Positions 1-8,205 of a stretch of 64,000 bases of DNA are shown here, one piece after another. Both the position numbers and the translations under genes were made by a program. The stretch spans positions 124,001 through 188,000 of the forward strand of contig NZ_BMTR01000003.1 in the NCBI RefSeq assembly GCF_014649775.1. The letters run 5' to 3'. This DNA is from Streptomyces longisporoflavus (lineage in GTDB: Bacteria; Actinomycetota; Actinomycetes; Streptomycetales; Streptomycetaceae). Within the stretch, counting starts at the first letter, position 1, and every line of letters starts with the position of its first letter. Below the pieces are notes generated by a model. It saw only the letters and a program-made list of their open reading frames with translations. It was not told the DNA's origin and ran no database searches.

Positions 1-286
1 GTAGTCCGCGTGTCGGGCTGCCCGCGCTGTCAGCGTGGGCAGCCGGACGAAAGGCGTACAAGAGTCACCGAAGAGTGGCAATTCCCGCTGACCGGCGAGG
101 GCGTGCGAAACGGCACATCTTCCGGGTCTGCGGACGAATGACTCCTAGCGGACCCCCGCGCCGGGGGCCGGGGAAGATGTGCCAGAGTTGCCACGTCCGG
201 GCCGTGAGCACGTACCGTACGGCGGAACAGGCGTAACGGTGAGAACGGCGAGAAAGCCGCCGGGCATCGGGAAGGGGCAGCCGGTT

Positions 287-1189
287 TTGAGCACGCACGC
301 ACCGCAGGCGGCGCACACAGCGCAGACGGCGACGCTGCCTGCGACGTTGGACGAGGCCGTGGAGGCGCTCGCCGCGATGCCCGCCGCCGTGCCCGTGGCC
401 GGCGGCACCGACCTCATGGCCTCCGTCAACGCGGGCCTCCTGCGCCCCGCCGCGCTCGTCGGCCTCGGCCGCATCAGCGAGATCCGCGGCTGGCAGTACC
501 AGGACGGTCACGCGCTGCTCGGCGCGGGCCTCACGCACGCACGCGTCGGGCGGCCCGACTTCGCCGCCCTCATCCCCGCGCTCGCCGCGGCCGCACGCGC
601 CGCGGGGCCTCCGCAGATCCGCAACGCGGGCACCCTCGGCGGCAACATCGCCACCGCGGGCCCCACCGGCGACACCCTGCCCGTCCTGGCCGCCCTGGAA
701 GCCGTGCTCATCATCGCGGGGCCCGGCGGCGCGCGCCGCGAGGTGCCCGTGTCGCACCTGCTCGCGGGGATGGACATGCTCCGGCCCGGCGAGCTGATCG
801 GCTTCGTACGGCTGCCGCTCCTGCACGCCCCCCAGGTCTTCCTGAAGGCGACGGGACGGACCGGCCCCGGCCGCGCCACCGCGTCCGTCGCGCTGGTCCT
901 CGATCCCGCGCGGCGCGGTGTGCGCTGCGCCGTCGGCGCCGTCGCGCCGATGCCGCTGCGGCCCCTGGAGGCCGAGCAGTGGGTCGCGTCGCTGATCGAC
1001 TGGGACGGCGAGCGGACGATCGTGCCGGAGGCGCTCACCGCCTTCGGCGAGTACGTCGCCGCCGCCTGCATCCCCGATCAGCCCCCGGCGGAGGACGGCT
1101 CCCCGCAGCCGCTGCCGCCCGCCGTACTGCACCTGCGGCGCACCGTCGCCGCGCTGGCCCGACGAGCACTGGGGAGGGCGCTGTCGTGA
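287..1189 (+). CDS. Molybdenum hydroxylase FAD-binding subunit (xanthine dehydrogenase/CO dehydrogenase medium subunit family)
   Basis: This gene encodes a 300-residue protein that resembles the FAD subunit of xanthine dehydrogenase-type enzymes, which passes electrons from the 2Fe-2S centres to an acceptor. The FAD pyrophosphate-binding segments are visible: VAGGTDLM near residues 37-45 and TLGGNIA near 116-122. I chose the TTG at 287 because a purine-rich GGGAAGGGG ribosome site (about 269-277) precedes it and because the resulting MSTHAPQ start matches related Streptomyces proteins as I remember them. In-frame starts at 179 (ATG) and 239 (GTG) are possible but would add an atypical tail. 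It overlaps the next gene by four bases (GTGA), so the three subunits are translationally coupled. The substrate cannot be told from sequence. Confidence 0.85.
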   Translation: MSTHAPQAAHTAQTATLPATLDEAVEALAAMPAAVPVAGGTDLMASVNAGLLRPAALVGLGRISEIRGWQYQDGHALLGAGLTHARVGRPDFAALIPALAAAARAAGPPQIRNAGTLGGNIATAGPTGDTLPVLAALEAVLIIAGPGGARREVPVSHLLAGMDMLRPGELIGFVRLPLLHAPQVFLKATGRTGPGRATASVALVLDPARRGVRCAVGAVAPMPLRPLEAEQWVASLIDWDGERTIVPEALTAFGEYVAAACIPDQPPAEDGSPQPLPPAVLHLRRTVAALARRALGRALS

Positions 1190-2934
1190 CCGACGAGCAG
1201 AACAACAACAACGGCGGCTGGCAGCCGCATCCGCAGGGCGAGTACGACTCGGACGCCACGGCGTTCGTGCAGCTGCCGGAAGGCGCGCTCGACTCCTTCG
1301 ACCACTCGCCGCTCGCCGCGCCCGGACACGGCTATGTGCCGCCGCAGATAACGGTCACCCCGACGAGCGCCGACGCGACCGACCCGGCAGCCACGGGCGT
1401 CTGGGCCATGCCGCCCGAGGTCACCGGCGTGCAGAACGTGCAGTGGCCCACCGTGGGCGAGGCAAGCGAGGCGGCCGGGCCCGCCGCCGGTCACGACGGC
1501 AGTGACGTACAGGAGCACGCGTACGACCCGCGGGCCACCGGGCAGTGGAACTTCCACGAGGCGGAGGAGCACGCGTCCGCCGCCCCGGCTCCTGCCGATG
1601 TCACCGGGCAGTGGTCGATCCCCGTCGCCAATGGTGATCTTCCGGATGAATCGGGCGAGTTCACCGCGTCGTCGCTCACCGCGCAGTGGGGCGGTACGCC
1701 GCCCGCGACGCTGCCGGGCGGAGCTCCGGCGCCGTGGGCGACCGGAGGCGCGGGCGCGGGCGCGCCGTGGTCGGAGCCGGCACAGCAGTCGCAGCAGTCG
1801 CAGCAGTCGCAGCAGGCGCACGTGGAGCCGCACCAGTACGTCGAGCCGCAGTCGCAGCCGTACGTCCCGCCGCACGAGCAGCACCCGCCGCACGAGCAGC
1901 ACCAGCCGCACCAGCACGTCGAGCCGCAGCCGTACGTCCAGCCGCAGCACCACGAGCCCGTGGTGCCCCCGGAGGCGTTCGTCCCCGAGGCGCCTGTCGC
2001 GCCCGAGATGCATGTGGCGGTGCCCGAGGCGCCCGCGGAGCCGGAGCCCGGTCCCGAACCCGTCCACGAGCCGGAGCCCGAAGCCGAAGCCGCAGCAGAG
2101 GCCGAAGCGGAGGCAGAGCCCGAGCCCGAAGCCGAGGCGGAGCCCGAGGCCGAGGTCGAGGCCGAGACGGACACCCCGGCCGAAACGGACGCCGAAGCCG
2201 CCGCCGAGCCTGAGGCCGCCCCCGAAACCACCCCGGAATCCGCCCCGGAACCCGCCGAAGAAGCCCCTGCGGACCCCGCCATCACCGCCACCGCACTCGG
2301 CGACGAACACCCCCTCTGCTCGTACGTCCTGCGCGTCAACGGCGCCGACCGCCCCGTCACCGACGCCTGGATCGGCGAGTCCCTGCTCTACGTCCTGCGC
2401 GAGCGCCTCGGCCTCGCGGGCGCCAAGGACGGCTGCTCGCAGGGCGAGTGCGGTGCCTGCAACGTCCAGGTGGACGGCCGTCTCGTCGCCTCCTGCCTGG
2501 TGCCCGCGGCCACCGCCGCCGGCAGCGAGGTCCGCACCGTCGAGGGCCTCGCCGCCGACGGCAGACCCTCCGACGTGCAGCGGGCGCTCGCCGCCTGCGG
2601 TGCCGTCCAGTGCGGCTTCTGCGTGCCCGGCATGGCGATGACCGTGCACGACCTGCTCGAAGGCAACCCCGCCCCGACCGACCTGGAGGCCCGCCGCGCC
2701 CTGTGCGGGAACCTCTGCCGCTGCTCCGGCTACCGCGGCGTCCTCGACGCCGTGCAGGAGGTGGTCGCCGAGCGTGAGGCGTCCGCCGCCGCCGCGGAGC
2801 CTTCGGTACAGGACGACCAGCCGGGCGAGGCGCGTATTCCGCACCAGGCCGGGCCCGGCGCCGGAGGCGTCAACCCGGCGGCGCAGGACGGCACGTACGA
2901 AGGTCCCTACGGCCAGGACGGAGGCCAGGCGTGA
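1186..2934 (+). CDS. 2Fe-2S subunit of molybdenum hydroxylase with a long low-complexity N-terminal extension
   Basis: The last ~200 of 582 residues form a normal two-cluster iron-sulfur subunit. The plant-type ferredoxin motif CSQGECGAC (about 417-425) is followed by the second cluster motifs CGAVQCGFC (about 470) and CGNLCRC (about 507). The first ~370 residues are unlike the family, whose members are usually 150-200 residues. They contain repeated TGQW-type motifs (ATGVW, ATGQW, VTGQW, LTAQW between residues 65 and 170), a Gln/Ser run near 200, His/Pro/Gln-rich repeats to about 270, and a Glu/Ala/Pro stretch at about 280-365. The start is the GTG inside the stop of the FAD gene, and the stop overlaps the Mo-subunit start. 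The extension is in frame and not an ORF artefact, since the natural coupled start precedes it. Confidence 0.87.
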   Translation: MTDEQNNNNGGWQPHPQGEYDSDATAFVQLPEGALDSFDHSPLAAPGHGYVPPQITVTPTSADATDPAATGVWAMPPEVTGVQNVQWPTVGEASEAAGPAAGHDGSDVQEHAYDPRATGQWNFHEAEEHASAAPAPADVTGQWSIPVANGDLPDESGEFTASSLTAQWGGTPPATLPGGAPAPWATGGAGAGAPWSEPAQQSQQSQQSQQAHVEPHQYVEPQSQPYVPPHEQHPPHEQHQPHQHVEPQPYVQPQHHEPVVPPEAFVPEAPVAPEMHVAVPEAPAEPEPGPEPVHEPEPEAEAAAEAEAEAEPEPEAEAEPEAEVEAETDTPAETDAEAAAEPEAAPETTPESAPEPAEEAPADPAITATALGDEHPLCSYVLRVNGADRPVTDAWIGESLLYVLRERLGLAGAKDGCSQGECGACNVQVDGRLVASCLVPAATAAGSEVRTVEGLAADGRPSDVQRALAACGAVQCGFCVPGMAMTVHDLLEGNPAPTDLEARRALCGNLCRCSGYRGVLDAVQEVVAEREASAAAAEPSVQDDQPGEARIPHQAGPGAGGVNPAAQDGTYEGPYGQDGGQA

Positions 2935-5243
2935 GCAACGAAGCCGCGGCGACGGCGCACACCGCGACCGCAGTGGAGACGCAGCCCGGCCCCGAGCCGC
3001 TGCCGCACGGCATCGGCGCCTCGCTGCCGTCGGCCGAGTCCCGTGCCAAGACGGAGGGCACGTTCCCCTACGCGGCCGACCTGTGGGCGGAGGGCCTGCT
3101 GTGGGCGGCCGTCCTGCGCTCGCCGCACGCGCACGCGCGCATCGTCTCCATCGACACGTCCCAGGCGCGCGAGATGCCGGGCGTGCGCTCCGTCGTCACG
3201 CATGAGGACGTGCCGGGCCAGGCGCTGCACGGCCGCAAGACCGCGGACCGCCCGTTCTTCGCCTCCGACGTCGTACGCCACCACGGCGAGCCCATCGCCG
3301 CCGTGGCCGCCGACCACCCCGACACCGCGCGGATGGCCGCCGCGGCGATCTTCGTCGAGTACGAGGTGCTCGAACCGGTCACCGACCCCGAGAAGGCGTT
3401 CGCCGCCGAGCCCCTGCACCCCGACGGCAACCTGATCCGGCACATCCCGCTGCGGCACGGCGACCCGGAGGCGGCGGGCGAACTCGTCGTCGAGGGCCTG
3501 TACCGCATCGGCCGCCAGGACCCGGCGCCGATCGGCGCGGAGGCGGGGCTCGCCGTGCCGCGCCCGGACGGCGGCGTGGAGCTGTACATCGCCTCCACCG
3601 ACCCGCACACCGACCGCGACATGGCCGCGTCCTGCTACGGCATCGACCCGGACATCGTGAAGGTCGTCGTGACCGGCGTCCCCGGCGCCACCGCCGACCG
3701 CGAGGACGCGGGATTCCACCTTCCGCTCGGCCTTCTCGCATTGACGACGGGCTGCCCGGTGAAGCTGACGGCGACCCGCGAGGAGTCCTTCCTGGGCCAC
3801 GCCCACCGCCACCCGACGCTGCTCCGTTACCGCCATCACGCCGACGCCGAGGGCAAGTTGGTGAAGGTCGAGGCGCAGGTCCTGCTCGACGCGGGCGCGT
3901 ACGCGGACACCTCGTCGGACGCGCTCGCCGCGGCCGTTTCCTTCGCCTGCGGTCCGTACGTCGTCCCGAACGCCTTCATCGAGGGCTGGGCGGTGCGTAC
4001 GAACAACCCGCCGTCCGGACACGTCCGGGGCGAGGGCGCCATGCAGGTGTGCGCCGCGTACGAGGCCCAGATGGACAAGATCGCCAAGAAGCTGGGCATC
4101 GACCCGGCCGAGGTGCGGCTGCGCAACGCGATGGCCACCGGCGACATCCTGCCCACCGGCCAGACGGTGACATGCCCGGCTCCCGTGGCCGAACTCCTCG
4201 CCGCCGTACGGGACTTCCCCCTCCCCGAGCTGCCCAAGGACACTCCCGAGGACGAGTGGCTGCTGCCCGGCGGACCCGAGGGCGCGGGCGAACCGGCCGC
4301 GGTGCGCCGGGGCGTCGGCTACGGCCTCGGCATGGTCCAGCTCCTGGGCGCCGAAGGCACGGACGAGGTCTCCACGGCCACGGTGAAGGTCCACGACGGC
4401 GTCGCGACGGTCATCTGCGCGGCGGTCGAGACGGGCCAGGGCTTCTCGACGCTCGCCCGCCAGATCGTCCAGGAGACCCTGGGCATCGACGACGTCCGCG
4501 TGGCCCCCGTCGACACGGACCAGCCCCCGGCAGGACCGAGCTGCCACGGCCGCCACACCTGGGTGTCGGGCGGCGCGGTGGAGCGCGCGGCGAAGATGGT
4601 CCGCACGCAGCTTCTCCAGCCCCTGGCCCACAAGTTCGGGATGTCCACGGAACTGCTCCAGATCACCGACGGCAAGATCACCTCGTACGACGGTGTGCTC
4701 AGCACGACGGTGACGGAGGCGATGGACGGCAAGGAACTGTGGGCCACGGCCCAGTGCCGCCCGCATCCCACCGAGCCCCTCGACGAGGCAGGGCAGGGCG
4801 ATGCCTTCGTGGGCATGGCGTTCTGCGCGATCCGCGCGGTCGTGGACGTGGACATCGAGATCGGCTCGGTCCGGGTCGTGGAGCTGGCGGTCGCCCAGGA
4901 CGTGGGCCGCATCCTGAACCCGACCCAGCTGAAGGTACGTATCGAGGCGGGCGTCACGCAGGGAGTCGGCGCGGCGCTCACGGAGAACCTCCGCACGCCG
5001 CGCGGCCTGGTCCGCCACCCGGATCTCACGGGCTACGCGCTCCCGACCGCCCTGGACACCCCCGACATCCGCATCGTGAAGCTGGTGGAGGAGCGGGACG
5101 TGGTGGCTCCCTTCGGCGCGAAGGCGGCGAGCGCGGTGCCGGTCGTGGCGACTCCGGCGGCGGTGGCGTCGGCGGTACGGGCCGCCACCGGCCGCCCGGT
5201 GAACCGCCTCCCGATCCGCCCGCAGGCGGCGGTGGCGACGTGA
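2931..5243 (+). CDS. Molybdopterin-binding catalytic subunit, xanthine dehydrogenase/aldehyde oxidase family
   Basis: This 770-residue protein is the size and layout of the large Mo-cofactor subunit. An N-terminal a/b hammerhead region (about 20-130) is followed by two molybdopterin-binding halves. The family motifs are present in altered form: VRGEG near residue 366 where VRGFG is usual, and GQGFS near 502. At the C-terminus, where xanthine oxidases carry a GVGE motif with the catalytic glutamate, this protein reads FGAKAASAVP (about 729-738), so that glutamate seems absent by my eye alignment. It starts with GTG overlapping the 2Fe-2S gene and ends overlapping the kinase gene. The family is secure; catalytic activity on purines is doubtful. 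Confidence 0.85.
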   Translation: MSNEAAATAHTATAVETQPGPEPLPHGIGASLPSAESRAKTEGTFPYAADLWAEGLLWAAVLRSPHAHARIVSIDTSQAREMPGVRSVVTHEDVPGQALHGRKTADRPFFASDVVRHHGEPIAAVAADHPDTARMAAAAIFVEYEVLEPVTDPEKAFAAEPLHPDGNLIRHIPLRHGDPEAAGELVVEGLYRIGRQDPAPIGAEAGLAVPRPDGGVELYIASTDPHTDRDMAASCYGIDPDIVKVVVTGVPGATADREDAGFHLPLGLLALTTGCPVKLTATREESFLGHAHRHPTLLRYRHHADAEGKLVKVEAQVLLDAGAYADTSSDALAAAVSFACGPYVVPNAFIEGWAVRTNNPPSGHVRGEGAMQVCAAYEAQMDKIAKKLGIDPAEVRLRNAMATGDILPTGQTVTCPAPVAELLAAVRDFPLPELPKDTPEDEWLLPGGPEGAGEPAAVRRGVGYGLGMVQLLGAEGTDEVSTATVKVHDGVATVICAAVETGQGFSTLARQIVQETLGIDDVRVAPVDTDQPPAGPSCHGRHTWVSGGAVERAAKMVRTQLLQPLAHKFGMSTELLQITDGKITSYDGVLSTTVTEAMDGKELWATAQCRPHPTEPLDEAGQGDAFVGMAFCAIRAVVDVDIEIGSVRVVELAVAQDVGRILNPTQLKVRIEAGVTQGVGAALTENLRTPRGLVRHPDLTGYALPTALDTPDIRIVKLVEERDVVAPFGAKAASAVPVVATPAAVASAVRAATGRPVNRLPIRPQAAVAT

Positions 5244-5779
5244 CGGTGCCGCCGCTGACCGGTGTCGTCGTCATCACCGGGATCATGGCCGCGGGCAAGT
5301 CCACGGTGGCGCAGGCTCTCGCCGAGCGGCTGCCGCGTGCGGCGCACGTACGGGGTGACGTCTTCCGCCGGATGATCGTGTCGGGCGGTCAGGAGTACGA
5401 GCCCGGCGCGTCGGACGAGGCGGCGGCACAACTGCGCCTGCGCTACGGCCTGTCGGCCGCGACGGCCGACGCGTACGCCGCCGCGGGCTTCGTCGCGGTG
5501 GTCCAGGACGTCATCCTGGGCGAGGAGTTGAAGACGTACGTCGATCTCCTGCACACCCGTCCCGTGCACGTCGTCGTCCTCGCCCCGCGCCCGGACGCGG
5601 TCGCCGCGCGGGAGGCCGGCCGCGGCAAGACCGGGTACGGCGCGTGGACCGTGGAGGACCTGGACACGGGCATGCGGTCGACCACCCCGAGGGTCGGGCT
5701 CTGGCTGGACAGCAGTGACCTGACGGTCGAGGAGACGGTGGACGCGATTCTCGCGGGGCTCGACGAGGCGCGGGTCTGA
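5240..5779 (+). CDS. P-loop AAA-type kinase, zeta/chloramphenicol-phosphotransferase-like
   Basis: This 179-residue protein has a clear Walker A motif, GIMAAGKS, at residues 14-21 directly after a beta-strand, as in small-molecule kinases of the zeta toxin, chloramphenicol phosphotransferase and gluconate kinase group. HVRGDVFRRM follows at the position of the substrate-binding aspartate in that group. The GTG start overlaps the stop of the molybdenum subunit (GTGA), so it is probably the last gene of the operon. It could phosphorylate a nucleotide-like metabolite, but the substrate cannot be read from the sequence. No antitoxin lies beside it, which argues against a zeta toxin. Confidence 0.75.
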   Translation: MTVPPLTGVVVITGIMAAGKSTVAQALAERLPRAAHVRGDVFRRMIVSGGQEYEPGASDEAAAQLRLRYGLSAATADAYAAAGFVAVVQDVILGEELKTYVDLLHTRPVHVVVLAPRPDAVAAREAGRGKTGYGAWTVEDLDTGMRSTTPRVGLWLDSSDLTVEETVDAILAGLDEARV

Positions 5780-5808
5780 ATCCTCGGGGAATCCTTCGGG
5801 CAATTCTC

Positions 5809-5883
5809 TGGAGGCCGTGGCGGGAATCGAACCCGCGTTACTGGATTTGCAGTCCAGCCCCTGAGCCACTCGGGCACACGGCC
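5809..5883 (-). tRNA. tRNA-Cys (anticodon GCA)
   Basis: Read on the minus strand, this 75-nt stretch folds as a cloverleaf. The acceptor GGCCGTG pairs with CACGGCC, the anticodon loop CTGCAAA carries GCA, and the T-arm contains GGTTCGATTCC. CCA is encoded at the 3' end (5809-5811). It lies 29 bases after the kinase stop on the opposite strand and beside a small toxin-antitoxin pair. Confidence 0.95.
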
Positions 5884-5984
5884 AAGTTGTCGATGACTTG
5901 ACTCGTTGAACGTAGCCGTGGCCGGCGGGTTCGCTCAAGGAATCTCCGGCTGCTGCAACGGGACTGCCATACGGCGTTCATGTT

Positions 5985-6227
5985 TCAAGGTGCCGGGATC
6001 AGCCGGACGACCGTGACGGTCAGGATCGAACCCGAGACGTAGTACCGGAGGAAGACGCCGTGAATGGTGGCCTCCCTGCGATCCGCGTCCTTTCCGAGGG
6101 CAATGGAGCCGTGACCGTATGGATCAACGCCCAGTGTTCGCTCCACGGCCGCCTTGAACGTCTCGGACCTCGCCATCTTCGCCAAGGTGTCGTCGGCGGG
6201 CGGCGCGTAGGAGATGCGGTAGGTCAC
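5985..6227 (-). CDS. RelE/ParE-superfamily toxin-like protein
   Basis: This 80-residue protein looks like the RelE/ParE fold. It has an N-terminal strand (MTYRISYAP), a helical pair with a KMARSETF segment, and C-terminal strands ending HGVFLRYYVSGSILTVTVVRLIPAP. Family toxins are ribosome-dependent mRNases or gyrase inhibitors of 80-100 residues. Its ATG overlaps the stop of the upstream gene by four bases, the usual antitoxin-toxin coupling. The catalytic residues are too variable to assign a target. Confidence 0.6.
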   Translation of the reverse strand: MTYRISYAPPADDTLAKMARSETFKAAVERTLGVDPYGHGSIALGKDADRREATIHGVFLRYYVSGSILTVTVVRLIPAP

Positions 6228-6472
6228 GCGGCGCTGTTCCTCTCCGCTTCCTCGCGGGCGAGGCGGTCCATGATCGCGTCGGCCACCGGGTCCGGCACCG
6301 CCTCGAACATCCAGTGCCGCATCACTGCGTGGATCTCGTGCACACCGGCCGAGTTGATCTCCTGGTCGAATTCCTCGCGCCTGCGTTCCGGCAAGGCCTC
6401 GCGAATGGCGGGAATGCTGTTGGGCACCTCGACCTCTACCCCGTCGATCACGGTTTTGAGCGGCTCGGCCAT
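6224..6472 (-). CDS. Small acidic protein, probable antitoxin of the adjacent RelE/ParE-like toxin
   Basis: The 82-residue product is acidic and mostly helical in composition, with charged helices such as REALPERRREEFDQEI and a C-terminal DRLAREEAERN helix. I see no confident DNA-binding motif. Position and size suggest the antitoxin: it is first in the pair and its stop overlaps the toxin ATG. I chose the ATG at 6472 because a GGGAG ribosome site sits just upstream; the frame stays open further upstream but that part is Pro-rich and read from the neighbouring gene's region. The antitoxin role is inferred from context. Confidence 0.55.
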   Translation of the reverse strand: MAEPLKTVIDGVEVEVPNSIPAIREALPERRREEFDQEINSAGVHEIHAVMRHWMFEAVPDPVADAIMDRLAREEAERNSAA

Positions 6473-6546
6473 GATGCGCTCCCTTCTGGCTCCGCAGTCA
6501 CGGTAGCGATTCTTCATGGTGCTCTGTCGTCTCTTCTCTCTTCGGC

Positions 6547-7353
6547 TTACGCCGCCGCCGTGGCGGAGTGCACGGTGCAGTCGCGGCAGCGGCCCGGTCC
6601 CGGGGCGCGGAAGGCGCGGTCGCAGTGGTCGCAGTTCTGGAGGGGGTCCGGGCGTGGTGGGGCCGTCGGGGCGGGCGGGATCGGCGGTGGGAGGAATTCC
6701 GTCAGGCGGTGGGCCAGCAGGGCTGCCGGGTGGTGGATCGGGGTGGCTGGGAGCCCCGCTGTGAGCGTGCGGCGCACCGCCTCCGGGGTGATGCCCCGGT
6801 CCAGCCATGCCGTGGCCGCCGGTGCGAGGCGGCGCACGTCGCGTTCGGCGAGAAGGAGGCGGGGGTCGTGGCGCCGCAGGTCCGTGAGGAGGGTGGTCGC
6901 GGTGTTGTCGTGCGCCTCGGGGAGGGGGCGGGGCAGGGGGAGGGGAGCTTCAGGGGGTGCTGGCGCGGGCTTCGGCGGCGGCTGTGCGCTCACCGTCATC
7001 GCGGGCGGGTTGTTGTACGACACCGTTCGCGTGATCACCTGGCCCGACGGCAGACGCTCGCGTGTGCGGGTGAGGTAGCCGTGGGCCTCCAGCTCGCGCA
7101 GGGCCGCCGCGATGCGGACCTCCCCTTCGGGGAAGCGGTCCGCCAGGCGTTTGATGCTGACCTTGGCGCCTGCGGGCAGCGACTGGATGTGGGCGGCCAG
7201 GCCAATCGCCGTGAGGCTCAGCTCGCGATGCTGGGTGAGGTGATTGCCGACGACGGTGAAGCGGTCGGGGTGGCGGCGGTCGATGTGCCGGATGCCGCTG
7301 GACGGAACCGGGGGTTCCGCGCACGGGTGCGCGTTAAGCTGCTGCTCAGTCAT
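6547..7353 (-). CDS. Winged helix-turn-helix protein with C-terminal zinc-ribbon-like Cys cluster
   Basis: This 268-residue protein carries a winged-helix domain at about residues 25-115. The pattern RELSLTAIGLAAHI, then a KRLADRFPEG recognition region, then LRELEAHGYLTR is typical of replication-initiator-like or helix-turn-helix proteins common in Streptomyces. A Pro-rich linker follows (about 125-150), then a helical region, and a C-terminal pair of Cys motifs (CDHC and CRDC, about 240-258) that may bind zinc. The ATG at 7353 follows a GAGGAAG ribosome site. The DNA target is unknown; the linker and Cys pair suggest a stand-alone regulator rather than a plasmid replication gene. Confidence 0.7.
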   Translation of the reverse strand: MTEQQLNAHPCAEPPVPSSGIRHIDRRHPDRFTVVGNHLTQHRELSLTAIGLAAHIQSLPAGAKVSIKRLADRFPEGEVRIAAALRELEAHGYLTRTRERLPSGQVITRTVSYNNPPAMTVSAQPPPKPAPAPPEAPLPLPRPLPEAHDNTATTLLTDLRRHDPRLLLAERDVRRLAPAATAWLDRGITPEAVRRTLTAGLPATPIHHPAALLAHRLTEFLPPPIPPAPTAPPRPDPLQNCDHCDRAFRAPGPGRCRDCTVHSATAAA

Positions 7354-7355
7354 CG

Positions 7356-7418
7356 GGAAGCTCTTATCTTCCTCGGTGATCAGGCCCTCGCATTGGGATG
7401 CCAGTCCCGGCGAGGGCC
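7356..7418 (-). promoter_or_regulatory. Two stacked hairpins in the leader of the winged-helix gene
   Basis: Upstream of the start codon the leader holds a 9-bp perfect stem (arms 7383-7391 and 7410-7418, GGCCCTCGC with its complement) that contains a smaller GGGA/TCCC stem. A second short stem (7356-7360 with 7368-7372) covers the GGAAG ribosome site and ends next to the ATG. The arrangement could act as an attenuator or a ribosome-site switch; this is inference from base pairing only. Confidence 0.4.
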
Positions 7419-7617
7419 GTCTCATGTCTGGAGTTGTCGAGGCCGAGCTTGCACGGTGAACTGGCATATGCGCCAGTTGGGTTGGGGTAGATCACCCGTG
7501 TGAGTGACGGCGGCGGGGTTTGGGGCGGGTGGGGAGGTTCTCTCCCTCGTTTCTTACGTACTTGATGTCGCGCCCCACCGATCGCGGGTCCGCCGGGACG
7601 CGGAATCCTCGATGCGG

Positions 7618-8049
7618 TCACGTGGGGACAGGGGCATCGATTTCCGCCCAGACGGTTTTGCAAGGGGGCGACCCCGGTTCCGTGCCCCAGCGGTCGGACA
7701 GGGCGGCGACCAGGAGCAGGCCCCGGCCCGACTCGGCGTACAGAGGCGGGGGTTGGGCTGCTTCCGGCGGGCGGCGGTCCGCCCTCGCGTCCGTCACCTC
7801 GATACGGAGCGTGGCCGCCTCGCCGATCTTGAGCGCCAAGCGGAAGCTTCTGCCGGGTACGTGGCCGTGCAGCGCGGCGTTGTTCGCCAGCTCGGCGACG
7901 ATCTGCTCGGCCGCCTCGAACGGCATGCCCCAGCTGCGAAGTTGCTCGCCTGCCAGCAGTCGTGCCAGGCGGGCGCCTCTACGGGTGGCGGAGAGCAGGA
8001 TCGTGAACTGATGTACGGGGATCGAGGTGCGGGTGGTTTCTTGATTCAC
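7618..8049 (-). CDS. ATP-binding protein of the anti-sigma/histidine-kinase-fold (HATPase_c) family
   Basis: The 143-residue product has the shape of small Streptomyces RsbW/SpoIIAB-type ATPases. An N box (VAELANNAALHG, about 66-78) is followed by a G1-type region (EVTDARADRRPP) and the GRGLLLVAALSDRWG glycine motif near residue 110. These proteins either sequester sigma factors by binding or phosphorylating partner proteins, or act near Scr1/DUF397 genes. The GTG at 8049 was chosen because it begins the conserved region; the reading frame extends upstream without a plausible ribosome site. It is divergent from the Scr1-like regulator at 8206, a triad seen often in this genus. Confidence 0.75.
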   Translation of the reverse strand: MNQETTRTSIPVHQFTILLSATRRGARLARLLAGEQLRSWGMPFEAAEQIVAELANNAALHGHVPGRSFRLALKIGEAATLRIEVTDARADRRPPEAAQPPPLYAESGRGLLLVAALSDRWGTEPGSPPCKTVWAEIDAPVPT

Positions 8050-8205
8050 GTCACTCAGAGTGGCCGCGCGTGCGTACCGTGAACAGCGGCGCGGGCTGTG
8101 CGTACCGCGTTTGTCCCGCGCTTGTCCCGGCTTGTCCCGGCTGTCCCTGGTGACGTTCGGGTACGAGTGCGCGTTGGGCTTGGACGGTACGTCGGAGGTG
8201 GCGCG

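Noticed and set aside
1..286. Possible gene end or promoter before the FAD subunit
   Set aside because: No coding frame continues from the left edge with family features; only a promoter region is likely.
2907..5018. Long minus-strand open frame opposite the molybdenum subunit
   Set aside because: Long antisense frames are usual in GC-rich genes because of third-position bias. The product is Arg/Asp/Gly/Val-rich with no motif.
5240..5779. Zeta-toxin assignment for the P-loop kinase
   Set aside because: No epsilon-type antitoxin is adjacent and the gene is tied by overlap to a metabolic operon.
5809..7353. Possible integrated element at tRNA-Cys
   Set aside because: Toxin-antitoxin and winged-helix genes lie beside the tRNA, but I found no integrase, no excisionase and no direct repeat of the tRNA end.
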